Translations under genes and position numbers: made by a program
Notes under the pieces: model-generated
Told to the model about the DNA's origin: nothing
The model's input: the letters and a program-made list of their open reading frames with translations, nothing else
Databases searched by the model: none
Source of the DNA: Candidatus Aminicenantota bacterium
GTDB taxonomy: Bacteria > Acidobacteriota > Aminicenantia > UBA2199
Direction: 5' to 3'
DNA length: 64,000 nucleotides
Assembly: GCA_016934745.1 (NCBI GenBank)
Contig: JAFGSF010000022.1
Span: 1-64,000 of the forward strand
In this document: positions 40,078 through 49,293 of the stretch, piece after piece
How positions within the stretch are numbered: position 1 is the first letter of the stretch
How the letters are laid out: every line of letters starts with the position of its first letter

Positions 40078-40127
40078 ATTCAACGGCGGCAACGGTCAGG
40101 ATGGCCGGGGGAACTGTCGGCATCCTA

Positions 40128-40156
40128 TTGACTTTTCCAAGGGGATTATTCATAGT
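40128..40156 (+). promoter_or_regulatory. Leaderless-type promoter of the DUF6599 gene
   Basis: TTGACT, 17 bases, CATAGT, six bases, GTG (40163). The spacing supports GTG at 40163 as the start. The -10 matches four of six consensus bases. Confidence 0.45.
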
Positions 40157-40162
40157 AGGCGG

Positions 40163-41056
40163 GTGAAAGGTGAAGCGTATGCGGCGGTTGTTTTGCTGGT
40201 CTTGACCATGATGCCCCTCCCGGGTTCCGATAACGATTTCTTTCCGTCAGCGGTCCAAGGCTGGATATTGACGGAAGCGGGTGAAGACTATACGCCCGAA
40301 AGCCTTTACCGCTACATCGATGGTGCGTCCGAACTCTATATTTCATACGGATTCACCAGATTGATTTCACGGCGCTATGAAAAACCGGGCCACGGTGAAA
40401 TCGTGGTCGATTTTTTCGACATGAAAAGCCCGGCCAACGCGTTTGGAATTTTTAGCCATAGCCAGGAGCGTCCGCTAAAGGAAATCGGGCAGGATTCGGA
40501 ATACCTAGACGGGCTGTTGCGTTTCTGGAAAGATCGATTTTATGTTTCCCTGTGGTGCAGTCCTGAAACCGCCGAATCCAGGACTGCCGTGATGGAGCTT
40601 GGGCATCGCCTCGCCGCTCTCATCCAGAGCCAAGGCAGTCGTCCCGACATCCTGGGATTATTGCCGGCTCCGGGATTGCTGCCGTCCACCATCCGTTTCT
40701 TTCACCATCATGCCTGGCAAAACGCCTATACATTTATTTCGGCCGAAAACCTGTTGGATATCGGACCGGATCGCCAGGCTGTCCTGGCCAAATACGTACT
40801 GGGTGAAGACAGGCTGATCATGCTGCTGATCCTTTATCCAGATGCAAATGCCGCCGAGCAGGCATTTGCCAACCTCACGCATCGATTCAACTTGCCTGTC
40901 GAAAGAGGCGCGGCGGTCAGGCTGGCTGACGGAAAACATTTCGCCGCCCGTCTGCAAGGGGAAATGTTGGCCGCGGTCTGGAACAGCCGCAGCGCCGAGG
41001 GAGCGTTGGAGCTGCTTTCCGCCCTGCAGGCAGAAACATTGCCTTTTGAGAAATAA
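40163..41056 (+). CDS. DUF6599 family secreted protein
   Basis: A 298-residue protein with a signal peptide (VKGEAYAAVVLLVLTMMPLPG) when started at the GTG at 40163. The domain matches what I recall of DUF6599: GWILTEAGEDYTPESLYRYIDG, ASELYISYGFTRLISRRYE, VVDFFDMKSPANAFGIFSHSQ and the later GEMLAAVWNSRS. It could start at an ATG at 40049, but that adds 38 basic, non-hydrophobic residues and overlaps the PEGA promoter. Function of the family is unknown. The DUF362 gene follows after 19 bases, probably in one operon. Confidence 0.8.
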   Translation: MKGEAYAAVVLLVLTMMPLPGSDNDFFPSAVQGWILTEAGEDYTPESLYRYIDGASELYISYGFTRLISRRYEKPGHGEIVVDFFDMKSPANAFGIFSHSQERPLKEIGQDSEYLDGLLRFWKDRFYVSLWCSPETAESRTAVMELGHRLAALIQSQGSRPDILGLLPAPGLLPSTIRFFHHHAWQNAYTFISAENLLDIGPDRQAVLAKYVLGEDRLIMLLILYPDANAAEQAFANLTHRFNLPVERGAAVRLADGKHFAARLQGEMLAAVWNSRSAEGALELLSALQAETLPFEK

Positions 41057-41075
41057 CTTTGTTTTGAGGAGTAGA

Positions 41076-41972
41076 ATGATGAAAAAAAAGAATATCAGCC
41101 GCCGTGAATTTATCAAAACCGGTGCGGTTGGAGCCGCGGCTGGATCGTTGGCCTTGGCCTGGCCGCTGAAGCTGCCTGCCCAAACGCGGGCAAAAACCCG
41201 GGTCGTTTTGATCCGTGACCGGGATGTCATCGATGAGAACGGCGCCATCCGCAGCGATCACGTCCACGCCATGCTGGATGAGGCCTTGAAAACCCTGCTG
41301 GGGGAAAAAGATGCGCTCCGTGCCTGGAAGAAAATCGTCAAGCCGGACGACATCGTGGGCATTAAAAGCAATGTCTGGCGGTCGCTGCCCACACCGCCGG
41401 CCGTGGAAGAAGCGATCCGTAAATCCGTTCTGGCGGCGGGGGTCCAGGCAAAAAACATCAGCGTGCGCGACCGCGGCGTTCTCGGCGACCCGGTTTTCAT
41501 GAAGGCCACGGCCCTGATCAATGTCCGGCCCATGCGCACCCATGACTGGTCGGGACTGGGCACCCTCCTGAAAAACTACATCATGTTCGTCCCCGACCCG
41601 CCCCGTTTCCATTCCGATTCCTGCGCCGATCTGGCGGCGCTCTGGCAATTGCCCGAGGTTAAGGGCAAAACGCGGCTGAACGTGTTGGTCATGCTCACGC
41701 CGCTCTTCCACAGCGTCGGTCCGCACGGCTTCAATCCCGCCTATGTTTGGCAATACAATGGGCTCCTTGTGGGCTTGGACCCGGTGGCTGTGGATTCCGT
41801 CGGCGCACGCATTATTCAGGCCAGGCGGCGGGAATTTTTCGGCACAGACCGGCCGATTAATCCGCCGCCCAAGCATATCGAACTGGCCGACAGCCGCCAC
41901 CACCTGGGTACGGCCGATCCGAACAAGATCGAACTGGTCAAGCTCGGTTGGACCGAAGGGGTATTGATTTAG
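41076..41972 (+). CDS. Tat-exported DUF362 domain protein
   Basis: A 298-residue DUF362 protein. The Tat signal SRREFIKTG with the hydrophobic AAAGSLALAWPL shows export in folded form, which usually means a bound cofactor. The body has the family segments VKPDDIVGIKSNVW, ALINVRPMRTHDWSGLGTLLKNYI and GLLVGLDPVAVDSVGARII. Many DUF362 proteins carry 4Fe-4S clusters; here I see no ferredoxin Cys motif, only single cysteines. Start is the first of two ATG codons, with GAGGAG upstream. Co-transcription with DUF6599 fits a common envelope task, which is not known. Confidence 0.88.
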   Translation: MMKKKNISRREFIKTGAVGAAAGSLALAWPLKLPAQTRAKTRVVLIRDRDVIDENGAIRSDHVHAMLDEALKTLLGEKDALRAWKKIVKPDDIVGIKSNVWRSLPTPPAVEEAIRKSVLAAGVQAKNISVRDRGVLGDPVFMKATALINVRPMRTHDWSGLGTLLKNYIMFVPDPPRFHSDSCADLAALWQLPEVKGKTRLNVLVMLTPLFHSVGPHGFNPAYVWQYNGLLVGLDPVAVDSVGARIIQARRREFFGTDRPINPPPKHIELADSRHHLGTADPNKIELVKLGWTEGVLI

Positions 41973-42014
41973 AAGAGAGAAGCGGACTGCCGCCGCGTTT
42001 CCGGCCCTTGAATT

Positions 42015-43595
42015 TCAGCGGTCGGACAGAATGATTTGCAAAGCCAATAGCAGCGACATGATAAGGGCGGACCAAACGGCCATGACCAATACCGCCTGGC
42101 GGTCCTTTGCCAACCCAGCCGAGAATGTCGGCTTATATCCTGGCACGGGCGTGCCGCCGTGGGACAGCGCCAGGGCGACCGCGGAGGTGATTCCGAATCC
42201 GGCCACGTTCCACCATAGCCAGGAGACGGTCGAGCTTTGAAAGGCCCACAAGTAGATGTTGGCGCCGAAACCGGCCAAAAGACCAGATAAGGCGGCCCTT
42301 TCCTTTACCTGTGGGGCCAGGATGCCGATCATGAAAACCGCGGCGATCGGCCCGTAAAAAGCGGAGCCGATCTTGTTGACGATCTCGATCACCGTTTCTC
42401 CCGAGTCGGCCATGGCCCAGGCGGCCAGGAATGCCGTCCCGCCCCATAAAAAGGTCAGCAACCGGGAAACGAGCAATTTTTTCCTTTGCTGCAAGTTGTT
42501 CAGGCCAGGTTTGAGTTTGAGCAGCACGTCGTTCCAGGAGACAGCGCTCAGGGAATTGAGCGCTGAGTCGAGGCTGGAAAGAGAGGCGGCGAAAATGCCG
42601 GCGATCACAAATCCCAGGAATCCAGACGGGACGAACGAGCGGAAGAAGTGCGGCATGATGTAATCGGGCGGCAAGCCGACAATTTGCGCGGCAAAGGCCG
42701 GCCGTGAGGCCAGGAAAGGGATCATGAGGAACCCGATCAGGCAGTAGGTGGCGACGATCGGAAAGCGCAGCAAGCCGTTGATGAGCAGGGCCTGGCGGGC
42801 CTGTCCGTGATCGGCAGAAGTCAGCAGCCGCTGCGCCTGGCTTTGGTCGCAGCCGTAATAGGAAAGGTAGAGGAAAAACCCGCCCAGCAGCATCGGCCAG
42901 AAAGAAAATGTGCTGCCGGCGCCCCCGCTGGTGACGATGACTGCATAGCGGCCGGGCGCGCTTGAGATCAGGGGAGCCGGGATGCCACCCAGCATGCGTA
43001 CGAGGATGATCACGCAGATCAGGGCCGAGGTCCAGAGGATGGCCAGTTGGATGATGTCGGTATATATATCGGCCATGATACCCCCCATGGTGGTATAAAC
43101 CAGAGTGACCAGGGCGATGGCCACCAGGGACCCAAGCAGTGAAATGTCGAGGCAGACCGAAATCACGTAGGCCGTGGCCAGCAGGACAACTCCGGAGCCA
43201 AGGCTGCGGCTGAGCAGGAAGAACACGGTGACCATCAGGCGCAAGGTGCGGCCGAAGCGCTTTTCCAGGTAGTGATAGATGGAAATGGAATTGGAGCGGC
43301 GGTAGAGCGGCAATAGAAAAACAATAATCGCGGCCATGGCCAGGGGAACGGCCAGTTCGTATTGCAGCCAGCGCAGGCCGCCGCCGGTTTTGACTGCAAT
43401 GAATGCCGGGGCGCCGACCAGGCTGATGGCGCTGACCTGGTTGGCCAGCAGCGATAATCCGATCGGCCAGCCGCGGATCCGGCGCCCAGCCAGGAAATAG
43501 TCGATTTCATCGCGTTGCCTGCGGCTGAGCCGGTAGCCGATATAGATAACCAGGACGACCGTTGCGGCGATGATTATCCAATCCAGAATGGTCAT
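42015..43595 (-). CDS. Sodium:solute symporter family protein (SSS)
   Basis: A 526-residue membrane transporter with about 13 helices. It has the SSS opening YIGYRLSRRQRDEIDYFLAGR, the LLANQVSAISLVGAPAF substrate/sodium region, VYTTMGGIMADIYTDIIQ, the GCDQSQAQRLLTSAD loop and AGIFAASLSSLDSALNSLS with the Ser/Asp residues of the sodium site. Substrate cannot be told; the last part resembles the putative sialic-acid/sugar transporters of the group. Its promoter is leaderless-type. The apgM/thrC operon lies upstream on the same strand with a 112-base gap. Confidence 0.93.
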   Translation of the reverse strand: MTILDWIIIAATVVLVIYIGYRLSRRQRDEIDYFLAGRRIRGWPIGLSLLANQVSAISLVGAPAFIAVKTGGGLRWLQYELAVPLAMAAIIVFLLPLYRRSNSISIYHYLEKRFGRTLRLMVTVFFLLSRSLGSGVVLLATAYVISVCLDISLLGSLVAIALVTLVYTTMGGIMADIYTDIIQLAILWTSALICVIILVRMLGGIPAPLISSAPGRYAVIVTSGGAGSTFSFWPMLLGGFFLYLSYYGCDQSQAQRLLTSADHGQARQALLINGLLRFPIVATYCLIGFLMIPFLASRPAFAAQIVGLPPDYIMPHFFRSFVPSGFLGFVIAGIFAASLSSLDSALNSLSAVSWNDVLLKLKPGLNNLQQRKKLLVSRLLTFLWGGTAFLAAWAMADSGETVIEIVNKIGSAFYGPIAAVFMIGILAPQVKERAALSGLLAGFGANIYLWAFQSSTVSWLWWNVAGFGITSAVALALSHGGTPVPGYKPTFSAGLAKDRQAVLVMAVWSALIMSLLLALQIILSDR

Positions 43596-43601
43596 TTTTA
43601 A

Positions 43602-43630
43602 ATTAGAACAAAAGCTGTGATTTTTTTCAA
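43602..43630 (-). promoter_or_regulatory. Leaderless-type promoter of the sodium:solute symporter gene
   Basis: Read on the minus strand: TTGAAA, 17 bases, TCTAAT, six bases, ATG (43595). No ribosome site is present. Confidence 0.6.
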
Positions 43631-43707
43631 TCCGTGCTTCAGGTGAAATGGATTTTTTCTAAATAAATATTTCGCTTGGTGACACGAACACCCACATTGG
43701 CAATGCT

Positions 43708-44913
43708 TCACGTTCTGCCGAGCAGGGCTCTGATAAATCCATCTCCCTGCAACAAACCGTAGCTCCCCAACCGGCATGTTTCCTCGTTGAACTCTGAAAT
43801 GCCGTCGGGTTTTTTAGCGGGGCTGCAAATAAGAAAGGGCACCGCGTCGCGGGTGTGGGTGCGCAAGGCGCAGGGAGTGGCATGGTCGGGAAGCAGGGCG
43901 ATGGTCACCGGTTCATTCATCGCGGCCACGCATTCGAGGACCGGCTTGACCACCTGCTGGTCGAGGTCCTCGATGGTGCGCACCTTCAATTCCACGTTGC
44001 CTTCATGCCCGGCTTCGTCAATGGCTTCGATGTGCAGAAATACGAAATCCATTTCTTTTAAAACCCGGCAGGCGGCTTTCACCTTGCCTTTATAGTTGGT
44101 GTCGAACAGTCCGGTAGCGCCCGGGACCCTGACCGGAGTCAAACCGGCATAGACTCCGAGGCCGAAAATCAGGTCGACGGCCGATATGACGGCTCCGCGC
44201 AAACCGTACAATTCCTGGAAGGTCTTCATTTGCGGCCGATGCCCGGGCGACCAGGGCCAGATCGAATTACCCATGTCTTTGCCATTGGCCCTGCGGCGCC
44301 GATTGACGGGGTGGCTGCCCAGGATGGTCTGGGAAGCTAGGATCAGGTCGGTCAGCAGCTTGGCCGTGGAACTTTTTTTTGCCTTGGCCCGAGGCAGGAC
44401 CTTGATAAACGGCGTACCTGGAACATCATGGGGCGGTGTGCACTCGAAATCGTTCCGCCCGCCCTTGATGACCAGCAGGTGGCGGTAGCTGAACCCTGGG
44501 TAAAAGCGGAGCGAAGGGCCGGCAAACTCCTCGTTCAGGGCTTTGACCAGCTGCAGCGATTCTTCGCTGCCGATATGACCTGCAGAATGGTTCTTGATCT
44601 TTTCGTTTTCAATACAAATGATGTTGCAGCGCATGGCCAGGTCGTCAGCGGCGAGATCCACTTTCATGCTGGCCGCTTCCAGGACGCCCCGGCCCTGGTA
44701 CACCTGGTGCACATCGTAGCCAAGAACCGAAAGGTTGGCGACCTCGCTGCCCGGCGGCATGTCATCGGGAACGGTGATCAGTCGCCCACAGCGGCTTTGG
44801 GCGCAGAGTTGGTCAATGGCCGGGGTGCGGGCCGCCATGAGCGGAGTTTTTGCCTCCAAGCGGTCGATGGGGTAATCGGCCATGCCGTCGGCCAGGATGA
44901 TGATATATTTCAT
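43708..44913 (-). CDS. ApgM-type phosphoglycerate mutase-like protein, possible homoserine kinase
   Basis: An alkaline-phosphatase-superfamily enzyme of 401 residues. It has the metal Asp in IIILADGMADYP, the nucleophile region PPGSEVANLSVLGYD (Ser of the family), the metal region HIEAIDEAGHEG and LLPDHATPCALRTHTRDAVPFLI. By family it could be 2,3-bisphosphoglycerate-independent phosphoglycerate mutase (apgM). It follows thrC by 23 bases, and homologues next to thrC have been proposed as homoserine kinases replacing ThrB. No GHMP-type thrB is visible in the window. The context favours the threonine role, but this sequence alone does not settle it. Confidence 0.85.
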   Translation of the reverse strand: MKYIIILADGMADYPIDRLEAKTPLMAARTPAIDQLCAQSRCGRLITVPDDMPPGSEVANLSVLGYDVHQVYQGRGVLEAASMKVDLAADDLAMRCNIICIENEKIKNHSAGHIGSEESLQLVKALNEEFAGPSLRFYPGFSYRHLLVIKGGRNDFECTPPHDVPGTPFIKVLPRAKAKKSSTAKLLTDLILASQTILGSHPVNRRRRANGKDMGNSIWPWSPGHRPQMKTFQELYGLRGAVISAVDLIFGLGVYAGLTPVRVPGATGLFDTNYKGKVKAACRVLKEMDFVFLHIEAIDEAGHEGNVELKVRTIEDLDQQVVKPVLECVAAMNEPVTIALLPDHATPCALRTHTRDAVPFLICSPAKKPDGISEFNEETCRLGSYGLLQGDGFIRALLGRT

Positions 44914-44936
44914 GAGTTCCTCTTTGGCTGCAAAGC

Positions 44937-46301
44937 TCAGGAATAGTGCTTCTTTAAAAATTCCCTGAATGAATGATAATCATTGGCCATATGCATGAAA
45001 AGCTCTTCCTTGGCTTCGAGACCTTCGAGACTGGACGGCAATGGCGGATCAAACCCGAGGATGGCTCTGATCTCTTCCGGAAACTTCGCCGGGTGGGCGG
45101 TTTCAAGGGAAACGCACAACTGGTCGTTGGCTTCTCCATGCTGTTGCCTGTATTTCTCCAAGCCGGCCCAACCGACGGCGCCGTGCGGTTCCAGCAGCAA
45201 ACCGTGCTGCTCATAGGCGCTGCGGATGGTATGACGTGTTTCATCGTCGTTAACGCTGACGGCGAAAATTTCACGACGCATGCGATCCAGGTCGGCGACG
45301 TCGTGGATGACGCCCTTTTCGTCCATGCGGCCGCCGTAGAGGTCGATCAATCTGGCCAGATTGCTGGGGTGGCCGACATTCATGGCACTGGAAATGCAAT
45401 GGCGTGAAGGTTCAATGGGCCGATAGGCGCCGCTGGCCAGGTAACGGGGAAATTCATCATTTTCATTGGTGGCGATAACCAGGCGTTTGACCGGGAGTCC
45501 CATGCGCATGGCCAGAAGTGAACCCATCATATCGCCGAAATTTCCCGAGGGTATTGAAAAGACGGCTGTCTCGCCCGGGAAGCGGCGCAATCGCGAATAG
45601 GCATAGAAATAATAAACTATTTGCGGAACCAACCGGCCGATATTGATGGAATTGGCCGAAGACAGGGGTAGGTAATCCAATTGGCTATCGGCAAATGCCT
45701 CTTTGACCAGTGCCTGGCAATGGTCGAACTTGCCATCGATGGCAATGATCTTCACATTATTGCCCAGGGTGGTCATCTGCCGACGCTGGCGCGGCGTCAC
45801 TTCCTTTTCCGGGAACAGGACCAGTACCTGGACGTTGTCCAATCCGTAGAAAGCGTTGGCGATGGCGCTGCCCGTATCTCCCGAAGTGGCGGTTAAAATG
45901 AGCAGTTTTTTTGTTTCCAGGCGCAGGTAATAGTTGATCAGGCGTCCCATCAGGCGTGCGGCGAAATCTTTGAACGAGGCGGTCGGGCCCTGGTCCAGGC
46001 GCATGACAAAACGGCGGTCCTGCACGGCTTGCAGGGGAACCGGGAAATCATAGGCGTCTTTTGACAATGCCGCCAAGTCTTTTTCAGGGAGCTGTCCCTG
46101 AAGGAATTTTCCGCAGACGCTGAAGGCGATTTCATGGTAGGCCTGGCCGGCAAATTGTGAAATTTCTTCTGCTGTCAGCAAGGGAATTTGCTGCGGCATG
46201 AACAGCCCCTTGTCTGGAGCCAACCCCTTGAGCAGGGCATCGCGAAACGTCACCGGGTCGGTCCGGCGGTTGGTCGAATAAAATAAAATCGGTTCTGGCA
46301 T
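44937..46301 (-). CDS. thrC: Threonine synthase
   Basis: The last step of threonine synthesis, turning O-phosphohomoserine into threonine with PLP. The 454 residues fit the longer ThrC type. Key segments: the N-terminal PILFYSTNRRTDPVTFRDALLKGLAPDKGLF, the PLP lysine in GPTASFKDFAARLMGR, ILTATSGDTGSAIANAF, the phosphate-binding SIPSGNFGDMMGSLLAMRMG, and SSAMNVGHPSNLARL. The ATG at 46301 has GAGGAAATTC in front; a longer start adds 14 unlikely residues. A TTGACA promoter lies about 50 bases upstream. apgM follows, so the pair may supply and use phosphohomoserine. Confidence 0.96.
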   Translation of the reverse strand: MPEPILFYSTNRRTDPVTFRDALLKGLAPDKGLFMPQQIPLLTAEEISQFAGQAYHEIAFSVCGKFLQGQLPEKDLAALSKDAYDFPVPLQAVQDRRFVMRLDQGPTASFKDFAARLMGRLINYYLRLETKKLLILTATSGDTGSAIANAFYGLDNVQVLVLFPEKEVTPRQRRQMTTLGNNVKIIAIDGKFDHCQALVKEAFADSQLDYLPLSSANSINIGRLVPQIVYYFYAYSRLRRFPGETAVFSIPSGNFGDMMGSLLAMRMGLPVKRLVIATNENDEFPRYLASGAYRPIEPSRHCISSAMNVGHPSNLARLIDLYGGRMDEKGVIHDVADLDRMRREIFAVSVNDDETRHTIRSAYEQHGLLLEPHGAVGWAGLEKYRQQHGEANDQLCVSLETAHPAKFPEEIRAILGFDPPLPSSLEGLEAKEELFMHMANDYHSFREFLKKHYS

Positions 46302-46354
46302 GAATTTCCTCGATCCAGCGGTCAAGTTTGGCATCAGTGCCATTCGTGTTCAGT

Positions 46355-46383
46355 AATGTAAAACTATTTTGTGATGGTGTCAA
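46355..46383 (-). promoter_or_regulatory. Promoter of the thrC/apgM operon
   Basis: Read on the minus strand: a perfect TTGACA, 17 bases, TACATT. The leader is about 47 bases and includes GAGGAAA. No attenuator-like leader peptide rich in Thr or Ile is visible. Confidence 0.65.
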
Positions 46384-46677
46384 GATTGCCTCAGTCGATT
46401 TTTCAGGTTTGACTTTTAATTTTCCATATGTTATTAAAAAATGGTCATCAAGGTGGTCATGGCGCGGTAGGGGGTGACGCAGATACTTCTGGAACGGTTC
46501 ATTCAGGCCGACAAAATATTTTATCGGGAAAATAACCATGAGTAAATTTTGTTTCATCGGCGTTGAAAGTTATTTCCGACTGCAGCGGGTGTTTGACCTG
46601 AAAAAACATCGAATGGCAATGGATGACATTTTGCCGCATTCAGATATCAAATAAATTTGAATTTCTAGGAGGTTAAA
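46384..46677. other. Divergent intergenic region without a supported gene
   Basis: Lies between the thrC promoter and the 46678 gene. A minus-strand reading frame of about 140 codons crosses it and the start of thrC, but it has no ribosome site, family resemblance or stable composition, so I do not call it. The right end holds TAGGAGGTTAAA, a strong ribosome site for the 46678 gene. No clear promoter for that gene was found. Confidence 0.5.
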
Positions 46678-47925
46678 ATGCATTATGCCCTTTTATCGGA
46701 AAACGACATGAAAGCGATGGATGCTTTAAAATCCCATCACGGCGGTGCCAAAAAAATAGACCATACGATCGAAACCATGCGTGACTTTGAAACCCGCAAG
46801 CGCATCCTCTCAGAAAAGGGTTATGGAGAGATGATTGCCGAGGCCGAAAAAATGGTCAAGTCTTTCCCCAAAGTGGAAGATTTTGAAAGAAAGAATCATA
46901 TTTTTTACGATAAGAAATTCGGGACAGCAAGAAGTCAGGTGTCGGGATTTCAGGGGGCCAAGGTCACTCACCACTGTATGAAGAAGATTGCCCAAGGCAG
47001 CCAGTCCGGGGAACTGTGTTTTGTTCCCAATGAGATGATTTCAGTGGTGGCCCTCAGCGATAATTATGTATATAACGGCGATCTTCTAGCGACCCTGACC
47101 ATGGCCGAGAACATCATGAAGGTTTCCAAGTTCTGCAACACCAATCTCATCGGCATTCCCCAGCCCGAAAGCCGTTTCAGAGAGCTCGAATCTTTGACCA
47201 AAAAAACCTTTGAGAGAATTAAAGTAGATGATTCCCAGTCTCGGCTCCTATTGAAAAATCAAGGTACATTCTTCGGAAATTTCGGCGGCATTGAGGTGGC
47301 CAATGACAATCATCTCGTTTATCTGGACGGCATTACGCGAACGGCTCTGGCCACAGGATCCAATTTCTTTCTCAATCCCAGTTGGAGTACCATTGTGGCC
47401 ATATGCTATTACGGCCGCGACATAGCCAATATTCATATCAAAGTTTCCATGTTGCTTTCAACCCAGAATCTCATCCAGTTGCGCATGCTTCTGAACATTA
47501 TGAAGGAGTATCTCCGTGATGATGGCACATCGCCCATATATGAAATCAACATCGGGAACGGCGCCAGCGCGGATACTTTCATTCAGGCCTCGAAAGAGCT
47601 GAAATCCAGCGGTATTAAGGGCGTCAGTTTCTCGGCCCACATCTACATCAATCCCGATCTGGGTATGGAGAATTTCAACTGGACAGAAAACATGCACAAG
47701 GTATTGGAAAGCGGAACAGATATGACCTTTAAATATGAAAGTGACGGCCAAGCCAGGGAAATGGACACCATGGCGACCTATTTTCTCTCTGAAGCGGACC
47801 GGAACGCAAGCGCGGATAAAATTGGCGATGTCATTTATTTTAAAAGCCTGCGCGCCAGCAAAGACGGCATGGACTTGATGAAGAGGGGCATCAGGGCTGA
47901 GTTTGGCGGCAGCTCTTATGAATAA
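46678..47925 (+). CDS. Unrecognised 415-residue enzyme-like protein paired with an aminotransferase
   Basis: No family recognised. A soluble protein without signal peptide or membrane helix. The helical N-terminal 90 residues have a charged GAKKIDHTIETMRDFETRKR segment. The rest alternates strands and helices, with LCFVPNEMISVVALSDNYVYNGDLL, FFGNFGGIEVANDNHLVYLDG, ICYYGRDIANIHIKVSML, YEINIGNGASADTFIQASKEL and SFSAHIYINPDLGMENFNW. That rhythm is compatible with a TIM-barrel-type enzyme; this is only an impression. A perfect AGGAGG lies seven bases before the ATG. The aminotransferase gene begins 35 bases after its stop, so the two probably act on the same amino acid. Confidence 0.65.
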   Translation: MHYALLSENDMKAMDALKSHHGGAKKIDHTIETMRDFETRKRILSEKGYGEMIAEAEKMVKSFPKVEDFERKNHIFYDKKFGTARSQVSGFQGAKVTHHCMKKIAQGSQSGELCFVPNEMISVVALSDNYVYNGDLLATLTMAENIMKVSKFCNTNLIGIPQPESRFRELESLTKKTFERIKVDDSQSRLLLKNQGTFFGNFGGIEVANDNHLVYLDGITRTALATGSNFFLNPSWSTIVAICYYGRDIANIHIKVSMLLSTQNLIQLRMLLNIMKEYLRDDGTSPIYEINIGNGASADTFIQASKELKSSGIKGVSFSAHIYINPDLGMENFNWTENMHKVLESGTDMTFKYESDGQAREMDTMATYFLSEADRNASADKIGDVIYFKSLRASKDGMDLMKRGIRAEFGGSSYE

Positions 47926-47960
47926 AAAACATATTAATTGTGAGTTTTGGGGAGTTGTCC

Positions 47961-49181
47961 ATGAAACATAAATGGGCCGGCCGATTTTCTGAAAACATAA
48001 AAGACTTCGGCGGCTATTCCATCGGAAAGACATTATCTTTATTGAAGGATCCGGAAATCATCTCTTTGGCCGGAGGTTTACCTTCACCCCGTATGTTTCT
48101 AAGCGGCGATTTCCAGTCCGTTTCAAGGAAGATACTGGCGGAAAATGCCGAAAAAATCATGCAGTACTCGGCCATTCCCGGAGAAGGCAGTTTAATTGGT
48201 GCCATCAGAGAGTTCCTAAAAAGAGATGCCATTGATGTCCGGGATGAAAATATCTTGGTAACGACCTCGGGTCAGCACGGACTGGATCTTCTGGGGCGAT
48301 TGTTCCTGAATCCCGGCGACACTGTGCTCGTGGATCGACCCACATTTGCCGGCGCGATCGTTGCCTTTAAAATGCAAAGGCCCAGATTTCAAGGAAACGA
48401 TATTGAATCCGATGGATCCGACATCAACGGTTTTCGGCAAAAAATGGACACACTTAAAAAAGAGGGACACCCACCCAAATTCATTTATGTTGTTCCTGAT
48501 TTTCAAAATCCATCGGGCATAACGATGAGCCTGGAAAAGCGTAAACAGCTTCTTGATCTCAGCTATGAATATGATGTGCCGGTAGTGGAGGACAGCCCCT
48601 ACAAGGATTTTCGTTATTTCGGTGAGACGATTCCTTCCATCTATGCCCTGGACCAGCAACGTGAAGGAAACCATGTCATTGGACTATATACTTTTTCCAA
48701 ACTGTTCTGTCCCGGAATTCGGGTCGGCTTCAATATTGGCCCCCAAGCGGTCATTGAAAAGATGACCAATATAAAAGAGGGAAACATCCTCAATACTCCA
48801 AAATACAATCAGGACATGTGCACGGCCTTTCTGACCGAGATGGATTTGGAAGCCCATATCACAAAATGTCGTCATTATTACCGGGAAAAACTCGACTTGT
48901 TTCTAAATACTCTCAATATCCACTTTCCTGAAGAGACCGGCGTTTCATGGACAAAGCCCGCGGGGGGACTGTTTCTTTGGGTAACCGTTCCTGAACATAT
49001 CGATACCCAGATTCTTTTATCGGATGCCATTAAGTTCAAGGTTGCCTTTGTCCCCGGAGCAGTGTTTTATGGGGAGAATCCCAAAAAGAATCATATGCGA
49101 ATCAATTTTTCTTATGCGTCAAAGGAACAACTGGTCGAAGCGGTTAAACGATTGTCAGAATGCATAAAAAAGTATTTGTGA
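47961..49181 (+). CDS. PLP-dependent class I/II aminotransferase (2-aminoadipate transaminase-like)
   Basis: A 406-residue fold-type I aminotransferase like LysN or the catalytic half of MocR regulators, without the DNA-binding half. Landmarks: IISLAGGLPSPRMF, YSAIPGEGSLIGAIREFL, TTSGQHGLDLLGRLFLNPGD, VVPDFQNPSGITMSLEKR, EDSPYKDFRY, the PLP lysine in GLYTFSKLFCPGIRVGF and HMRINFSYA with substrate Arg. Start is the ATG at 47961 (MKHKWAGRF) after GGGGAG, rather than a GTG seven codons upstream. Its pairing with the unknown 46678 protein is the main clue to substrate. Confidence 0.9.
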   Translation: MKHKWAGRFSENIKDFGGYSIGKTLSLLKDPEIISLAGGLPSPRMFLSGDFQSVSRKILAENAEKIMQYSAIPGEGSLIGAIREFLKRDAIDVRDENILVTTSGQHGLDLLGRLFLNPGDTVLVDRPTFAGAIVAFKMQRPRFQGNDIESDGSDINGFRQKMDTLKKEGHPPKFIYVVPDFQNPSGITMSLEKRKQLLDLSYEYDVPVVEDSPYKDFRYFGETIPSIYALDQQREGNHVIGLYTFSKLFCPGIRVGFNIGPQAVIEKMTNIKEGNILNTPKYNQDMCTAFLTEMDLEAHITKCRHYYREKLDLFLNTLNIHFPEETGVSWTKPAGGLFLWVTVPEHIDTQILLSDAIKFKVAFVPGAVFYGENPKKNHMRINFSYASKEQLVEAVKRLSECIKKYL

Positions 49182-49293
49182 ACAGGGAGCCAGCATATGG
49201 AATTGACGTTCAAATGACCGGAAGGGCTGATTTTCTGAAAGTTTCGCTGCGTAATGCCCACGGTCTTTTTCCTAGGAAAATACGGGCGGCCGA

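Noticed and set aside
40049..40162. An ATG start for the DUF6599 gene at 40049
   Set aside because: The added residues are basic and not signal-like, and the region is the promoter of the divergent PEGA gene. GTG at 40163 gives a good signal peptide and fits a leaderless promoter.
46132..46557. A minus-strand reading frame of about 140 codons upstream of and overlapping thrC
   Set aside because: No ribosome site, no family resemblance, and the thrC promoter lies inside it.
49197..49217. A short ATG-started frame between the aminotransferase and lipoprotein genes
   Set aside because: It ends after six codons and has no support.
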